Below are positions 1 to 6,704 of a stretch of 8,059 nucleotides of DNA, piece after piece. The first letter of the stretch is position 1. Each line of letters begins with the position of its first letter. The stretch lies in assembly GCA_027040785.1 (NCBI GenBank), contig JALULG010000139.1, positions 1 to 8,059 of the forward strand, given 5' to 3'. The DNA comes from a bacterium (GTDB taxonomy: Bacteria > Patescibacteriota > Patescibacteriia > JAACEG01). The notes beneath the pieces are model-generated. The model saw only the letters and a program-made list of their open reading frames with translations. It did no database searches and was not told the origin of the DNA. The translations under genes were made by a program, and so were the position numbers.

Positions 1-168
1 AAAGGTATAATAAATGAAAATTCTAAATAAATAATATTAATTGATTTTAAGATTTGAAACGATATCAATACTATATAAAAATAATCGAAATTACAGTGCT
101 GGGATAGATATGTATTTAGTAGTATGCCGTAAAATATGGGGAAAATAATATCATCTCAAGACACATTT
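1..168. other. AT-rich stretch after the last gene, no supported gene
   Basis: This stretch lies downstream of the GT4 gene up to the window edge. On the minus strand an ATG at 166-164 sits two bases after the GT4 stop but reaches a TAA after 16 codons (MCLEMILFSPYFTAYY). The other minus frames either have stops or lack a credible start. I see no hairpin followed by a T run that would mark a terminator, so the operon may continue leftwards or end at a site not recognisable by eye. Confidence 0.5.
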
Positions 169-1287
169 TTATTTCATATTTATCAATGACAGATAAACTT
201 CTTCCAAATGATAAACCATAGTTTCTAAACTAAAACTGTCAATAACACGTTTACGAGCATTTTGTTGATAAGTTTTAAGCATTTTTTGGTCATTGATTAA
301 CTTTTGTAATAAGCCGGACAATTTTTGCCAATCATTAACCGGACATAGCAAGCCGTCTCGTTCATGTCTAATAACCTCTTTGATACCACCGGCATCAGTA
401 GTGACTATGGCACATGCCATACTCATGGCTTCAAGTAAGGCAATTGGCAAACCTTCAAATGAAGAACTCATCATAAAAATATCCATAGCATTAAAGTAGG
501 GTTTGACATCGGTTTGTAAACCGGGTAATAAGATTTTATCTTGCAAACCGAATTTGGATAATGCTGTTTTTATTTCTTCTTCTAAAGGTCCGGTACCAAC
601 TAAGAGTCCATAAACATTAGGGTTGTTATCAATAACTTCTTTCATGACTTGTAACCATTCTACCAATCTTTTTTGAAAGCGGAATACAGCGACATTACCA
701 ACCACTACAGCATCGTGTGGTATATTGAGTTGTTTTTTTAATAATCTACCGGATTTTTCATCTCTTTGAAAATACTCTGTATTGACACCATTTAATAAAG
801 TTTTTACCGGTATTTTCGGATTAATATTTTTTTGGATAGAATCTGAAACATCTTGTGACACACCAAGTGCCAAACTTTGCCAATTATAGGTAAATTTATT
901 CAAATATTTTGTCGCAAAATGGTAACGTTCTTGCATATTATGCTCTGAATATACTACGGGAATACCGGTTTGTCTATGTACGAATCTCGAAACAAATCCT
1001 GCCCAAGGCAGGTGGGCATGAATTAAGTCTATTTGATGTCCCCGAACATATTTAATAATGTTTTTATATTGTTTTAGAATCATTAAATTATTTTTTGCTG
1101 GCAAGCAAGTAACTTTTCCACCGGCATTTTCAATATTTTTGACCAATTGGTTTTTCCAGGGCAAGAAATAAATATAATGAAATTCAAAACGGGATGGGTC
1201 ATGAAGTTTTAAGGTTTCGGGGAGTAGCATTTCTGCGCCTCCACGCCCCAATGATTTGATGATATGTAGAATTTTAATTTTCTTCAT
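169..1287 (-). CDS. GT4-family glycosyltransferase
   Basis: A retaining GT-B glycosyltransferase of family GT4, 372 residues, expected to add a sugar from a nucleotide-sugar donor to the lipid-linked glycan at the cytoplasmic face of the inner membrane. The N-terminal half has the acceptor-side glycine loop GRGGAE (residues 14-19) and IHAHLPWAG (89-97). The C-terminal half carries NGVNTEYF (166-173), GTGP (231-234), LPGLQTDV (254-261), the EX7E donor motif EGLPIALLE (278-286) and DAGGIKEV (298-305). Length is normal and the gene looks intact. The ATG at 1287 is directly preceded in frame by TAA, so no longer start exists. It is the last gene seen in the cluster and is richer in G+C and in CCGG than its neighbours: hand counts of 60-base lines gave 37-48% against 10-33% elsewhere. 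Its start overlaps the remnant of an earlier glycosyltransferase gene. Donor and acceptor cannot be told from sequence. Confidence 0.93.
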   Translation of the reverse strand: MKKIKILHIIKSLGRGGAEMLLPETLKLHDPSRFEFHYIYFLPWKNQLVKNIENAGGKVTCLPAKNNLMILKQYKNIIKYVRGHQIDLIHAHLPWAGFVSRFVHRQTGIPVVYSEHNMQERYHFATKYLNKFTYNWQSLALGVSQDVSDSIQKNINPKIPVKTLLNGVNTEYFQRDEKSGRLLKKQLNIPHDAVVVGNVAVFRFQKRLVEWLQVMKEVIDNNPNVYGLLVGTGPLEEEIKTALSKFGLQDKILLPGLQTDVKPYFNAMDIFMMSSSFEGLPIALLEAMSMACAIVTTDAGGIKEVIRHERDGLLCPVNDWQKLSGLLQKLINDQKMLKTYQQNARKRVIDSFSLETMVYHLEEVYLSLINMK

Positions 1288-1366
1288 TTAAAACTTTTTT
1301 GTAGAGAGCTTCAAATTGATTTGCAATTTTTGATCATTTTAAAATTGATTGTTTATTTCTAAATGC
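1274..1366 (-). pseudogene. Remnant of a glycosyltransferase C-terminus
   Basis: Reading leftwards from 1333, the minus strand encodes SKIANQFEALYKKVLNEEN and a TAA at 1276-1274. This is the kind of amphipathic tail that ends GT4 glycosyltransferases. The codon before it (1336-1334) is TGA, exactly where such tails often carry Trp. The same frame continues upstream as FRNKQSILKN, which also fits a GT4 tail, before the resemblance fades. The end of the remnant overlaps the start of the downstream GT4 gene by 14 bases (ATG at 1287, stop ending at 1274), an arrangement expected of two adjacent genes in one operon. I infer that the body of a glycosyltransferase gene was lost here and only its 3' end remains. 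The right boundary is approximate. The match is by eye and short, so chance resemblance is possible. Confidence 0.5.
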
Positions 1367-1380
1367 ATAGAAAATGCATA
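1361..1380. repeat. Short direct repeat AAATGCATA, two copies
   Basis: AAATGCATA occurs at 1361-1369 and again at 1372-1380, a period of 11 bases, each copy containing the palindrome ATGCAT. It lies in the 164-base gap between the GT2 and GT4 genes, just upstream of the glycosyltransferase remnant. The spacing of about one helical turn could suit a DNA-binding protein, but it may be chance in AT-rich DNA. Confidence 0.35.
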
Positions 1381-1451
1381 TGCGTAAACTTAAATTATTA
1401 AATATATTATTTTATTTTAATAAATTTGGGCTATTGTACCTATTTATTTTT

Positions 1452-2408
1452 CTAATTAATTTTCATTATTCTTTTTACTTTATTTGAAAACTTAGCTGTT
1501 GTAATACATCTGAAATATAATTTTGCCATACTTAATCTTGTTTTTTTATAATAGGATAAAGCTTTTAATGAAAACCAAAAACATAATAATCTATCATATA
1601 ATGAGCCTTGAGCTGATACGGAAGAAAGGCCATAGTAGTATTTGTATTTTATATGTTGCCATTCATTTTTTGAAAAAAGGTGTTTGTTTTTTTTTATATA
1701 ATTGTATATTATTTTATGTGAAAGTCTTCCTTTTACAGGATTTTTGTATGTTACTCTATCTTTCATATGTTCCAACATAAAGTGCAGTTTATCTTTTAGT
1801 ATGAGAACTTTGCCGCCCATTTTAAAAAATTTAAGCATCAATAGTTTGTCTTGAAATCTAGGAATATTACTAAAACCTCCTATTTTTTCAATAAATTCTT
1901 TTTTCATTAAAATCATCCCGGTATAAATATTACCATCTAAAGCAAAAGATTTAAAATCAGTGCCACGTGCTATGTTTTCATCTATATTAATAAGTGTTCC
2001 ATTTTCATCAATTCTTTGCATGGAACTAATAATTGCATCATAAGTACTATCATTCTCTAACATATACTGCATCATAATTTCAATCCTTTTCGGAACATAA
2101 TAATCATCATCATCAAGAAAGGTAATGAAACTTCCTGTAGCATAATTTATGCCGGTATTTCTTGCAGCACTACCACCTTTATTGGTTTTGTGCTGGATAA
2201 AAACAAAGTTTTTATTTATTATGTAAGGTTGTAATAACTGTTTTAATTGTTTATTTAACAACTTATCTGTATTATCGTTAACTACAATTATTTCAATATT
2301 TGAGTAAGTTTGAGCAAATGCACTATCTATTGCTTTTATTAACAATTCTAGACGATTATATGTAGGAATAATAATGCTTACTTTGGGTAGATAATCATTT
2401 ATTATCAT
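1452..2408 (-). CDS. GT2-family glycosyltransferase
   Basis: An inverting GT-A glycosyltransferase of family GT2, 318 residues, expected to transfer one sugar of the repeat unit from a nucleotide-sugar donor in the cytoplasm. The N-terminal fold is clear: VSIIIPTYNR (residues 10-19), IVVNDNT (41-47), GGSAARNTGI (78-87), and the metal-binding acidic cluster FLDDDD (97-102). FQDKLLMLKF (185-194) is where GT2 enzymes place the ED-like catalytic base, here as QD. The remaining hundred or so residues are basic and tyrosine-rich with no obvious membrane segment. The ATG at 2408 overlaps the TGA of the upstream gene by four bases (ATGA), so the two are probably translationally coupled. A run of nine A on the coding strand (plus-strand T at 1687-1695) is a possible slippage site. 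Sugar specificity is unknown. Confidence 0.92.
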   Translation of the reverse strand: MIINDYLPKVSIIIPTYNRLELLIKAIDSAFAQTYSNIEIIVVNDNTDKLLNKQLKQLLQPYIINKNFVFIQHKTNKGGSAARNTGINYATGSFITFLDDDDYYVPKRIEIMMQYMLENDSTYDAIISSMQRIDENGTLINIDENIARGTDFKSFALDGNIYTGMILMKKEFIEKIGGFSNIPRFQDKLLMLKFFKMGGKVLILKDKLHFMLEHMKDRVTYKNPVKGRLSHKIIYNYIKKNKHLFSKNEWQHIKYKYYYGLSSVSAQGSLYDRLLCFWFSLKALSYYKKTRLSMAKLYFRCITTAKFSNKVKRIMKIN

Positions 2409-3583
2409 AAAAGATTGTATTTCTTTAAAATATTATTATAGTCAACGCCTGAGCGTATATATTCATCATAATAGGCAGCTCTGTGTAATACATTTGATTT
2501 TTGTATTATTTGGTTGCCTATAAATTCAATTAGTTTTTCTTTATCTTTTACTTCATCAACTAAACCATTTTTTATAAACTGATAAATATCATAAACTTTA
2601 TGTTTTGAGAATTTGTAATATATAGACACCACATTGACTAAAGTGGCATCTAAATGTATAGCACTATCACCAGCGATGAGTAAATCAATATTTTTTAAAA
2701 AATTAAATACATTTTCTTGACGGGCATTACTAAGCGTAATCTGTTCAGAAGTTTTGTTAAAATTTCTTTTGTCTGCTGGATGTAAGCGAATTACAAAATT
2801 TAGATTAGGATAAACTTTTAAAAGATTTGTTGTTAGATATTCAACATCTTCAATTTTGTCATATAAATTTAAAGCCAATCCAATGTTTTTGACCTTATTG
2901 TTTTGATTTAATACAAGGTTTTTTGAATGGGCTCGTATTACACCTATCAATTCTATTTTACTCTTGACTTTTCCTATTTGTTTATATTTATCATAGGCAT
3001 CTTGTCCATCTAAAAAGGCATAGTCAAAATTTAGTGGAGGCATATTTAAGCCGACACAAGCATGTTGAAAATAATAGGTGGGGATACCTAATTTTTGAGC
3101 TTTTATTCTTAGAGCTACTTGTATTGGGTTGTGATCATTTGAGAATATTAATTTTTCAGGCTTGTATTTTTTCAAGATACGTTCGCTTTCTTCTAGTAAA
3201 CCTAACGCATCAAAATACGCAAAAAACCATTTTTTTTTATGTTTTTTTGATAAATAGAAAAGAAGCGGAATGGACATTAATAATTTATAAAAAATTAAAT
3301 AATTGAAGCGAATATCTTTATAAGGTTTTACAAATATATTTTTATCATTTGATAAAAATAATAGGGCTTGGTAATTGTTTGATGTTTCATAAATTAACCA
3401 ATTTTTAGAACTAGGTTTTTTACTGATAGAAAACAGTTGAGTCAATAAAAATTTTAGATTATGCCAACGGTTTATTAGTTTTTTTTTGATATTGGTTTTT
3501 TGAGCATTATTATCCTTATAACGTTGTAAATGTCCGTTATTTATTAAAGGGAGTAAGGTTTCTATATTAGATAGTTTTTCCAT
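2405..3583 (-). CDS. Putative GT-B type surface-glycan glycosyltransferase, unassigned family
   Basis: I do not recognise a named family with certainty; 392 residues. The first 60 residues are basic with no signal peptide. Residues 95-112 are hydrophobic and could pack on the membrane. The centre and C-terminal half resemble GT-B enzymes of the capsule and polysialyltransferase/glycerophosphotransferase type: FSNDHN (147-152), GIPTYYFQHACVG (166-178), FLDGQDAYDKY (190-200), RLHPADKR (266-273) with an HP motif, and AGDSAIHLDATL (304-315), placed where such enzymes hold the donor phosphate. Bacterial sialyltransferase families also keep an HP motif and an acidic-acidic-Gly motif; here only LDG is seen, so the second is imperfect. 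Its place between a flippase and a GT2, downstream of CMP-nonulosonate genes, makes a nonulosonic acid transferase an attractive inference. It starts one base after the flippase stop. Two A9 runs lie in the coding strand (plus-strand T at 3230-3238 and 3479-3487). Confidence 0.72.
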   Translation of the reverse strand: MEKLSNIETLLPLINNGHLQRYKDNNAQKTNIKKKLINRWHNLKFLLTQLFSISKKPSSKNWLIYETSNNYQALLFLSNDKNIFVKPYKDIRFNYLIFYKLLMSIPLLFYLSKKHKKKWFFAYFDALGLLEESERILKKYKPEKLIFSNDHNPIQVALRIKAQKLGIPTYYFQHACVGLNMPPLNFDYAFLDGQDAYDKYKQIGKVKSKIELIGVIRAHSKNLVLNQNNKVKNIGLALNLYDKIEDVEYLTTNLLKVYPNLNFVIRLHPADKRNFNKTSEQITLSNARQENVFNFLKNIDLLIAGDSAIHLDATLVNVVSIYYKFSKHKVYDIYQFIKNGLVDEVKDKEKLIEFIGNQIIQKSNVLHRAAYYDEYIRSGVDYNNILKKYNLL

Positions 3584-3584
3584 T

Positions 3585-4874
3585 TTATTTAATTAATGTC
3601 CATGGCATAGGATAAGCTTTGTTGCTATAATACCAAACCAGTAAAAAAGATAAAAACATTGAAATTGCATTGGCTTGTGCTGCTCCCAAAGCACCATTTT
3701 TTTTAATTAATAGATAAGCTAATGAAATATTAATCAATGAAACGCTAAATGTGATATAGGCCAAATACTTAGTTTTTTTTACATAAAATATATAATTGAC
3801 CACCATAAAATACATACCTTGAAAAGCAACTCCCATCGTTAAATATTTGATAAACATTGAGGCATTATGAAAATTTTTATTTAGTAATAATTTCATAATC
3901 AATGGAGCCAACCAAATTAATAGCAAAGATAGTAAAGTAATGCCAACTAGGTAAAAATAAGTAAATTTCACAATTTTAATTTTATCTTCTATACTAGGAT
4001 TGTTAGATAGTTTTCTATACAAATATGGTGCCCAAGCTTTATTAAATGCAATTGTTAACACAGAAAGTGGAATAACAAACTGTAAGCCAACACTATATAA
4101 TCCTGTATTGTTTTTCCCTGCTAGATTATTAAGCAATAATATAATGGCTCCTGTTCTAAGCCAAAAACTTAATCGATGTGGAACTAAAGGAATTCCGAAA
4201 TGTAAAGCTTCCTTAATGTAGGTTTTGTCAAATTGAAACTTGAGGTAACCACGTTTATATAATAAAATGAAACTAAAAATAGCGCTTATGGAGGTGCCTA
4301 TAAGCATCCCTAGTATTCTTCCTTGCCAAGTCATTAATAAGGATACAACAAAAAAAAGTGAAAACCCTAATTTTAAAATTGTATCCAACAATTCGAAGCT
4401 GCCATAAAATAATGGTTTTTGTTCTACCAGCCAAAGAGATAGATTTACTAAAACAATAAAAGAAAAAAAAGACATAATACTTGCAGCATAGAGCCATTTT
4501 ATATCTAGTCCGACATAATTGCTAATTTGATATTGGAATATTGTTACAATTATTAAAGATATAAATAAAGAAAAAGCTAATATGAATATAACATTTCCAA
4601 CAAAAACAGCTAACGCCTCTTTCTTCATTTTATAATAATTAACACTAATGGCTCCTTGAATACTTAATCCTATAAATATACCCATTAATCCAAAGAATGA
4701 ATTAAAAGTTGCCAGTTTTCCATAATCTGCTGGCGTTAAATAGTATGTTAATATGGGGAGTAATAAAAATGGGATTGCCTTATTAATCACATCGGCAAAA
4801 ACATATATAAATGAATCTCTAAAAAGTTTACTATGTAATATTTTTTTTATCAAAATGATAGTTCTTTTTGTCAA
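3585..4874 (-). CDS. wzx: Wzx-type polysaccharide flippase
   Basis: A multi-pass inner-membrane protein of the polysaccharide flippase (Wzx, MOP superfamily) type, 429 residues. It is expected to flip undecaprenyl-diphosphate-linked repeat units to the periplasmic face. Typical features are the N-terminal segment with NKAIPFLLLPILTYYLTPADYG (from about residue 31), then GLSIQGAISVNYY (about 69-81), a central HFGIPLVPHRLSFW (about 225-238), and a C-terminal GALGAAQANAIS. Around twelve hydrophobic stretches run through the protein, and length is normal. No ATG is available near the beginning: the frame opens after TAG at 4886-4884 and the first usable start is TTG at 4874, with another TTG seven codons later. 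Substrate is not readable from sequence; context suggests a nonulosonic acid-containing unit. No polymerase gene is in the window. Confidence 0.93.
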   Translation of the reverse strand: MTKRTIILIKKILHSKLFRDSFIYVFADVINKAIPFLLLPILTYYLTPADYGKLATFNSFFGLMGIFIGLSIQGAISVNYYKMKKEALAVFVGNVIFILAFSLFISLIIVTIFQYQISNYVGLDIKWLYAASIMSFFSFIVLVNLSLWLVEQKPLFYGSFELLDTILKLGFSLFFVVSLLMTWQGRILGMLIGTSISAIFSFILLYKRGYLKFQFDKTYIKEALHFGIPLVPHRLSFWLRTGAIILLLNNLAGKNNTGLYSVGLQFVIPLSVLTIAFNKAWAPYLYRKLSNNPSIEDKIKIVKFTYFYLVGITLLSLLLIWLAPLIMKLLLNKNFHNASMFIKYLTMGVAFQGMYFMVVNYIFYVKKTKYLAYITFSVSLINISLAYLLIKKNGALGAAQANAISMFLSFLLVWYYSNKAYPMPWTLIK

Positions 4875-4965
4875 TAGTGGATACTAAGTAGTGGAATATT
4901 AAAGTTGCAGATATAATAAAAATAAAAAATAAGTGCGTATTTTAGAAACTTTACTTTGTCTAATG
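4875..4965. other. 91-base gap upstream of the flippase
   Basis: This is the only gap longer than 20 bases between 1452 and the right edge. On the minus strand it contains TATATCTG, one mismatch from the TAnnTTTG minus-7 element of Bacteroidota, but no convincing minus-33 partner at the usual distance. I see no hairpin with a T tract. It may separate the sugar-activation genes from the assembly genes and could hold a weak internal promoter. Confidence 0.25.
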
Positions 4966-6015
4966 TTATTCTAAGTAGTTTAACATATCAGCATATTCTT
5001 TCCATTGACCACCATCTAAATAGGATTTCTCAGAAATTGGATAGACACCAACTTTTCCCCCGTTATTCTTTACTTTAGTTATTAAATCAGTAATATTATA
5101 AAATGTATTTTCAGGTATATATTTCAGGGTTTCAGGATTTATTATATACATTCCGGCATTTACAAGGTAATCAAACTCAGGTTTTTCAATCAATTGTGTT
5201 AATTCACCTCGTTTGTTAATTTCACAAACACCATAAGGCACTTGGTAATGAATCATTGATGCTACGACTGTAATATCATAGTTATTGTCGAGATGGGTTT
5301 TATAAATATTATTATAATCAGCTTTTATTAAAATATCACAATTAGATACAAAAAATGGATTTTCTGCTTTGTTTTCCATGAATTTTAAGGCACCTCCGGT
5401 TCCAAGAGGTTTGTCTTCATCAAGAAAAGAGAAGTTATATAACTCTTTATATTCTTCTAAATAGGCTTTAATTAGATTTGCTTTATAATTTACTGAAATA
5501 TGAAAATTTGTTTCAAAAAATAAATTATAATTATCCATTATGACTTCTAAAATAGTTTTTTCACCAATTGGAATTAATGGTTTTGGTAAAATATTTGTAA
5601 ATGGTTTCATTCTTGTTCCTTTACCACCTGCCATTATAACAACATCAATTTTTATTTTTGATGATGTAACAATATATTTATTTTGTAAATTATAATCTTC
5701 TCTTAATATTATTTTAATTAATTTTCCATTTTTTATAACAGGTATTTTATTTATTTTATTTTTTAAAAAGATGTTAATTATTTCTGTATCGCTTGCATCT
5801 TCATTTACATAAATAAAATTTTTATTAGAAATTTTATGAATATTATTATCAAGATTTATCCCTTTAATGATAGCTCTCCTGAAGTCTCCATCAGTTAAGA
5901 TAGCTTCAACATTATTATTGTCGTCACAAATACAAACAAATCCAATTCCGGTATTGTCAAGTTGTTTTGCTGCATCTCTAATATTAACGTTTTTATTTAC
6001 CAAGTATTTATTCAT
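4966..6015 (-). CDS. CBS-domain sugar-1-phosphate nucleotidyltransferase (PtmE-like)
   Basis: A two-part protein of 349 residues. Residues 1-115 are two CBS repeats; TDGDFRR (41-47) is the usual end of the first. Residues 122-349 are a nucleotidyltransferase of the sugar-1-phosphate type: MAGGKGTRMKPF (128-139) binds the nucleotide phosphates, LPKPLIPI (143-150) follows, then PLGTGGAL (203-210), the metal-binding NCDIL (225-229), EKPE (277-280) and NAGMY (286-290). The same CBS-plus-transferase build occurs in PtmE, the glucosamine-1-phosphate guanylyltransferase that starts the GDP-linked legionaminic acid route in Campylobacter jejuni. By analogy this enzyme may supply GDP-activated amino sugar for the same class of product, with the CBS part sensing a nucleotide. 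The ATG at 6015 overlaps the stop of the cytidylyltransferase gene by one base (TAATG). A different nucleotide or sugar cannot be excluded. Confidence 0.87.
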   Translation of the reverse strand: MNKYLVNKNVNIRDAAKQLDNTGIGFVCICDDNNNVEAILTDGDFRRAIIKGINLDNNIHKISNKNFIYVNEDASDTEIINIFLKNKINKIPVIKNGKLIKIILREDYNLQNKYIVTSSKIKIDVVIMAGGKGTRMKPFTNILPKPLIPIGEKTILEVIMDNYNLFFETNFHISVNYKANLIKAYLEEYKELYNFSFLDEDKPLGTGGALKFMENKAENPFFVSNCDILIKADYNNIYKTHLDNNYDITVVASMIHYQVPYGVCEINKRGELTQLIEKPEFDYLVNAGMYIINPETLKYIPENTFYNITDLITKVKNNGGKVGVYPISEKSYLDGGQWKEYADMLNYLE

Positions 6016-6704
6016 TATTTATTTCTTTTTAATAAAAATTCAGCATATTCAAAATCATCTATTGTATCTATGTCAATAGATTGTTTTCTATTCATTATGT
6101 AAGCATATGATTTGTCTGAGTAGTATTTTTTTTGCTTTATTAAGTTATAATTAAATACATAAATAGCACCATTAGGATAATATGTTTTACCGAATGCTTG
6201 CCTATTATCCAGTTTTTCTTCAAATATATTTGAAAAAGTTAAATCATTATTTATTTTTTTATGCCAATAAATTGGATGCTGTTCTTCTGTATACGAAATA
6301 ATGGAATCTGCCTTCTTTTCAATGAAAAGTTTTATTGCTTCATTAATATTTTCAGATGTCCTTAATGGTGAAGTGGGTTGTAAGACGACAAAGCTTCTGA
6401 TATTCATTTTTTTTTCTAGGTTTAATCTTTCAACTGTATAAATATAATTGTCGATAGCCAATGCTGTATCAGTTGCCAGCTTTTTTGGTCTTAAAAAGGG
6501 TATTTCTGCACCAAACTTTTCAGCTATGTCGGCAATCTCAACACTATCAGTTGATACAATTACTTTAGAAACCATTTTTGCATTTAAAGCTTGTTCAATA
6601 GTATAGGCAATCAATGGTTTGTCTATAAGTAATTTAATATTTTTATTTGGTAATCCTTTGGACCCCCCTCGTGCCGGAATTATAGCTAGCATAGATCTTC
6701 CCAT
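6015..6704 (-). CDS. neuA: CMP-nonulosonate (acylneuraminate) cytidylyltransferase
   Basis: Couples CTP with a nonulosonic acid (sialic, legionaminic or related) to give the CMP-sugar donor and pyrophosphate in the cytoplasm. The 229 residues match the usual single-domain length. Motifs in order: IIPARGGSKGLPNKN (residues 8-22), the CTP-binding loop; STDS (51-54); LRPKKLATD (71-79); LQPTSPLR (108-115); NGAIY (178-182); and SIDIDTIDDF (209-218), which holds the metal-binding aspartates. Two starts are possible. The ATG at 6704 gives a 19-base overlap with the synthase gene. The ATG at 6692 gives the more family-like MLAIIPARGG, a 7-base overlap, and a GGGAAG four bases upstream; I keep the longer form but the shorter is at least as likely. 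LegF and PseF are alternative names depending on the sugar. A9 on the coding strand (plus-strand T at 6407-6415) interrupts nothing here. Confidence 0.93.
   Translation of the reverse strand: MGRSMLAIIPARGGSKGLPNKNIKLLIDKPLIAYTIEQALNAKMVSKVIVSTDSVEIADIAEKFGAEIPFLRPKKLATDTALAIDNYIYTVERLNLEKKMNIRSFVVLQPTSPLRTSENINEAIKLFIEKKADSIISYTEEQHPIYWHKKINNDLTFSNIFEEKLDNRQAFGKTYYPNGAIYVFNYNLIKQKKYYSDKSYAYIMNRKQSIDIDTIDDFEYAEFLLKRNK

Noticed and set aside
3..155. Minus-strand frame open to the left edge, rich in Ile, Phe and Tyr, possibly a membrane protein start
   Set aside because: It has no ATG or GTG, only one TTG at 68-66 without start context, and follows a stop at 158-156; AT-rich DNA gives such frames by chance.
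118..166. Small minus-strand ORF (MCLEMILFSPYFTAYY) starting two bases after the GT4 stop
   Set aside because: Only 16 codons, followed by many stops in the same frame; the position is suggestive of a lost next gene but the evidence is too thin.
1..168. Rho-independent terminator after the GT4 gene
   Set aside because: No inverted repeat followed by a T run could be found; the G-rich pieces at 96-103 and 137-141 have no pairing partners nearby.
293..499. Plus-strand open frame of 68 codons, and similar ones at 1523-1780, 3034-3306, 4000-4221, 5867-6079 and 7224-7454
   Set aside because: All lie opposite strongly supported minus-strand genes, have no recognisable motifs and look like antisense shadows of AT-rich coding DNA.
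1334..1336. TGA in the remnant read as Trp (recoded genetic code)
   Set aside because: TGA is the stop of the gene at 2405-3583, where it forms the ATGA overlap with the GT2 start, and the remnant is only a stub; ordinary decay is the simpler reading.
4273..4497. Minus-strand open frame of 74 codons within the flippase gene
   Set aside because: It is out of frame with an intact flippase whose motifs run through this stretch.
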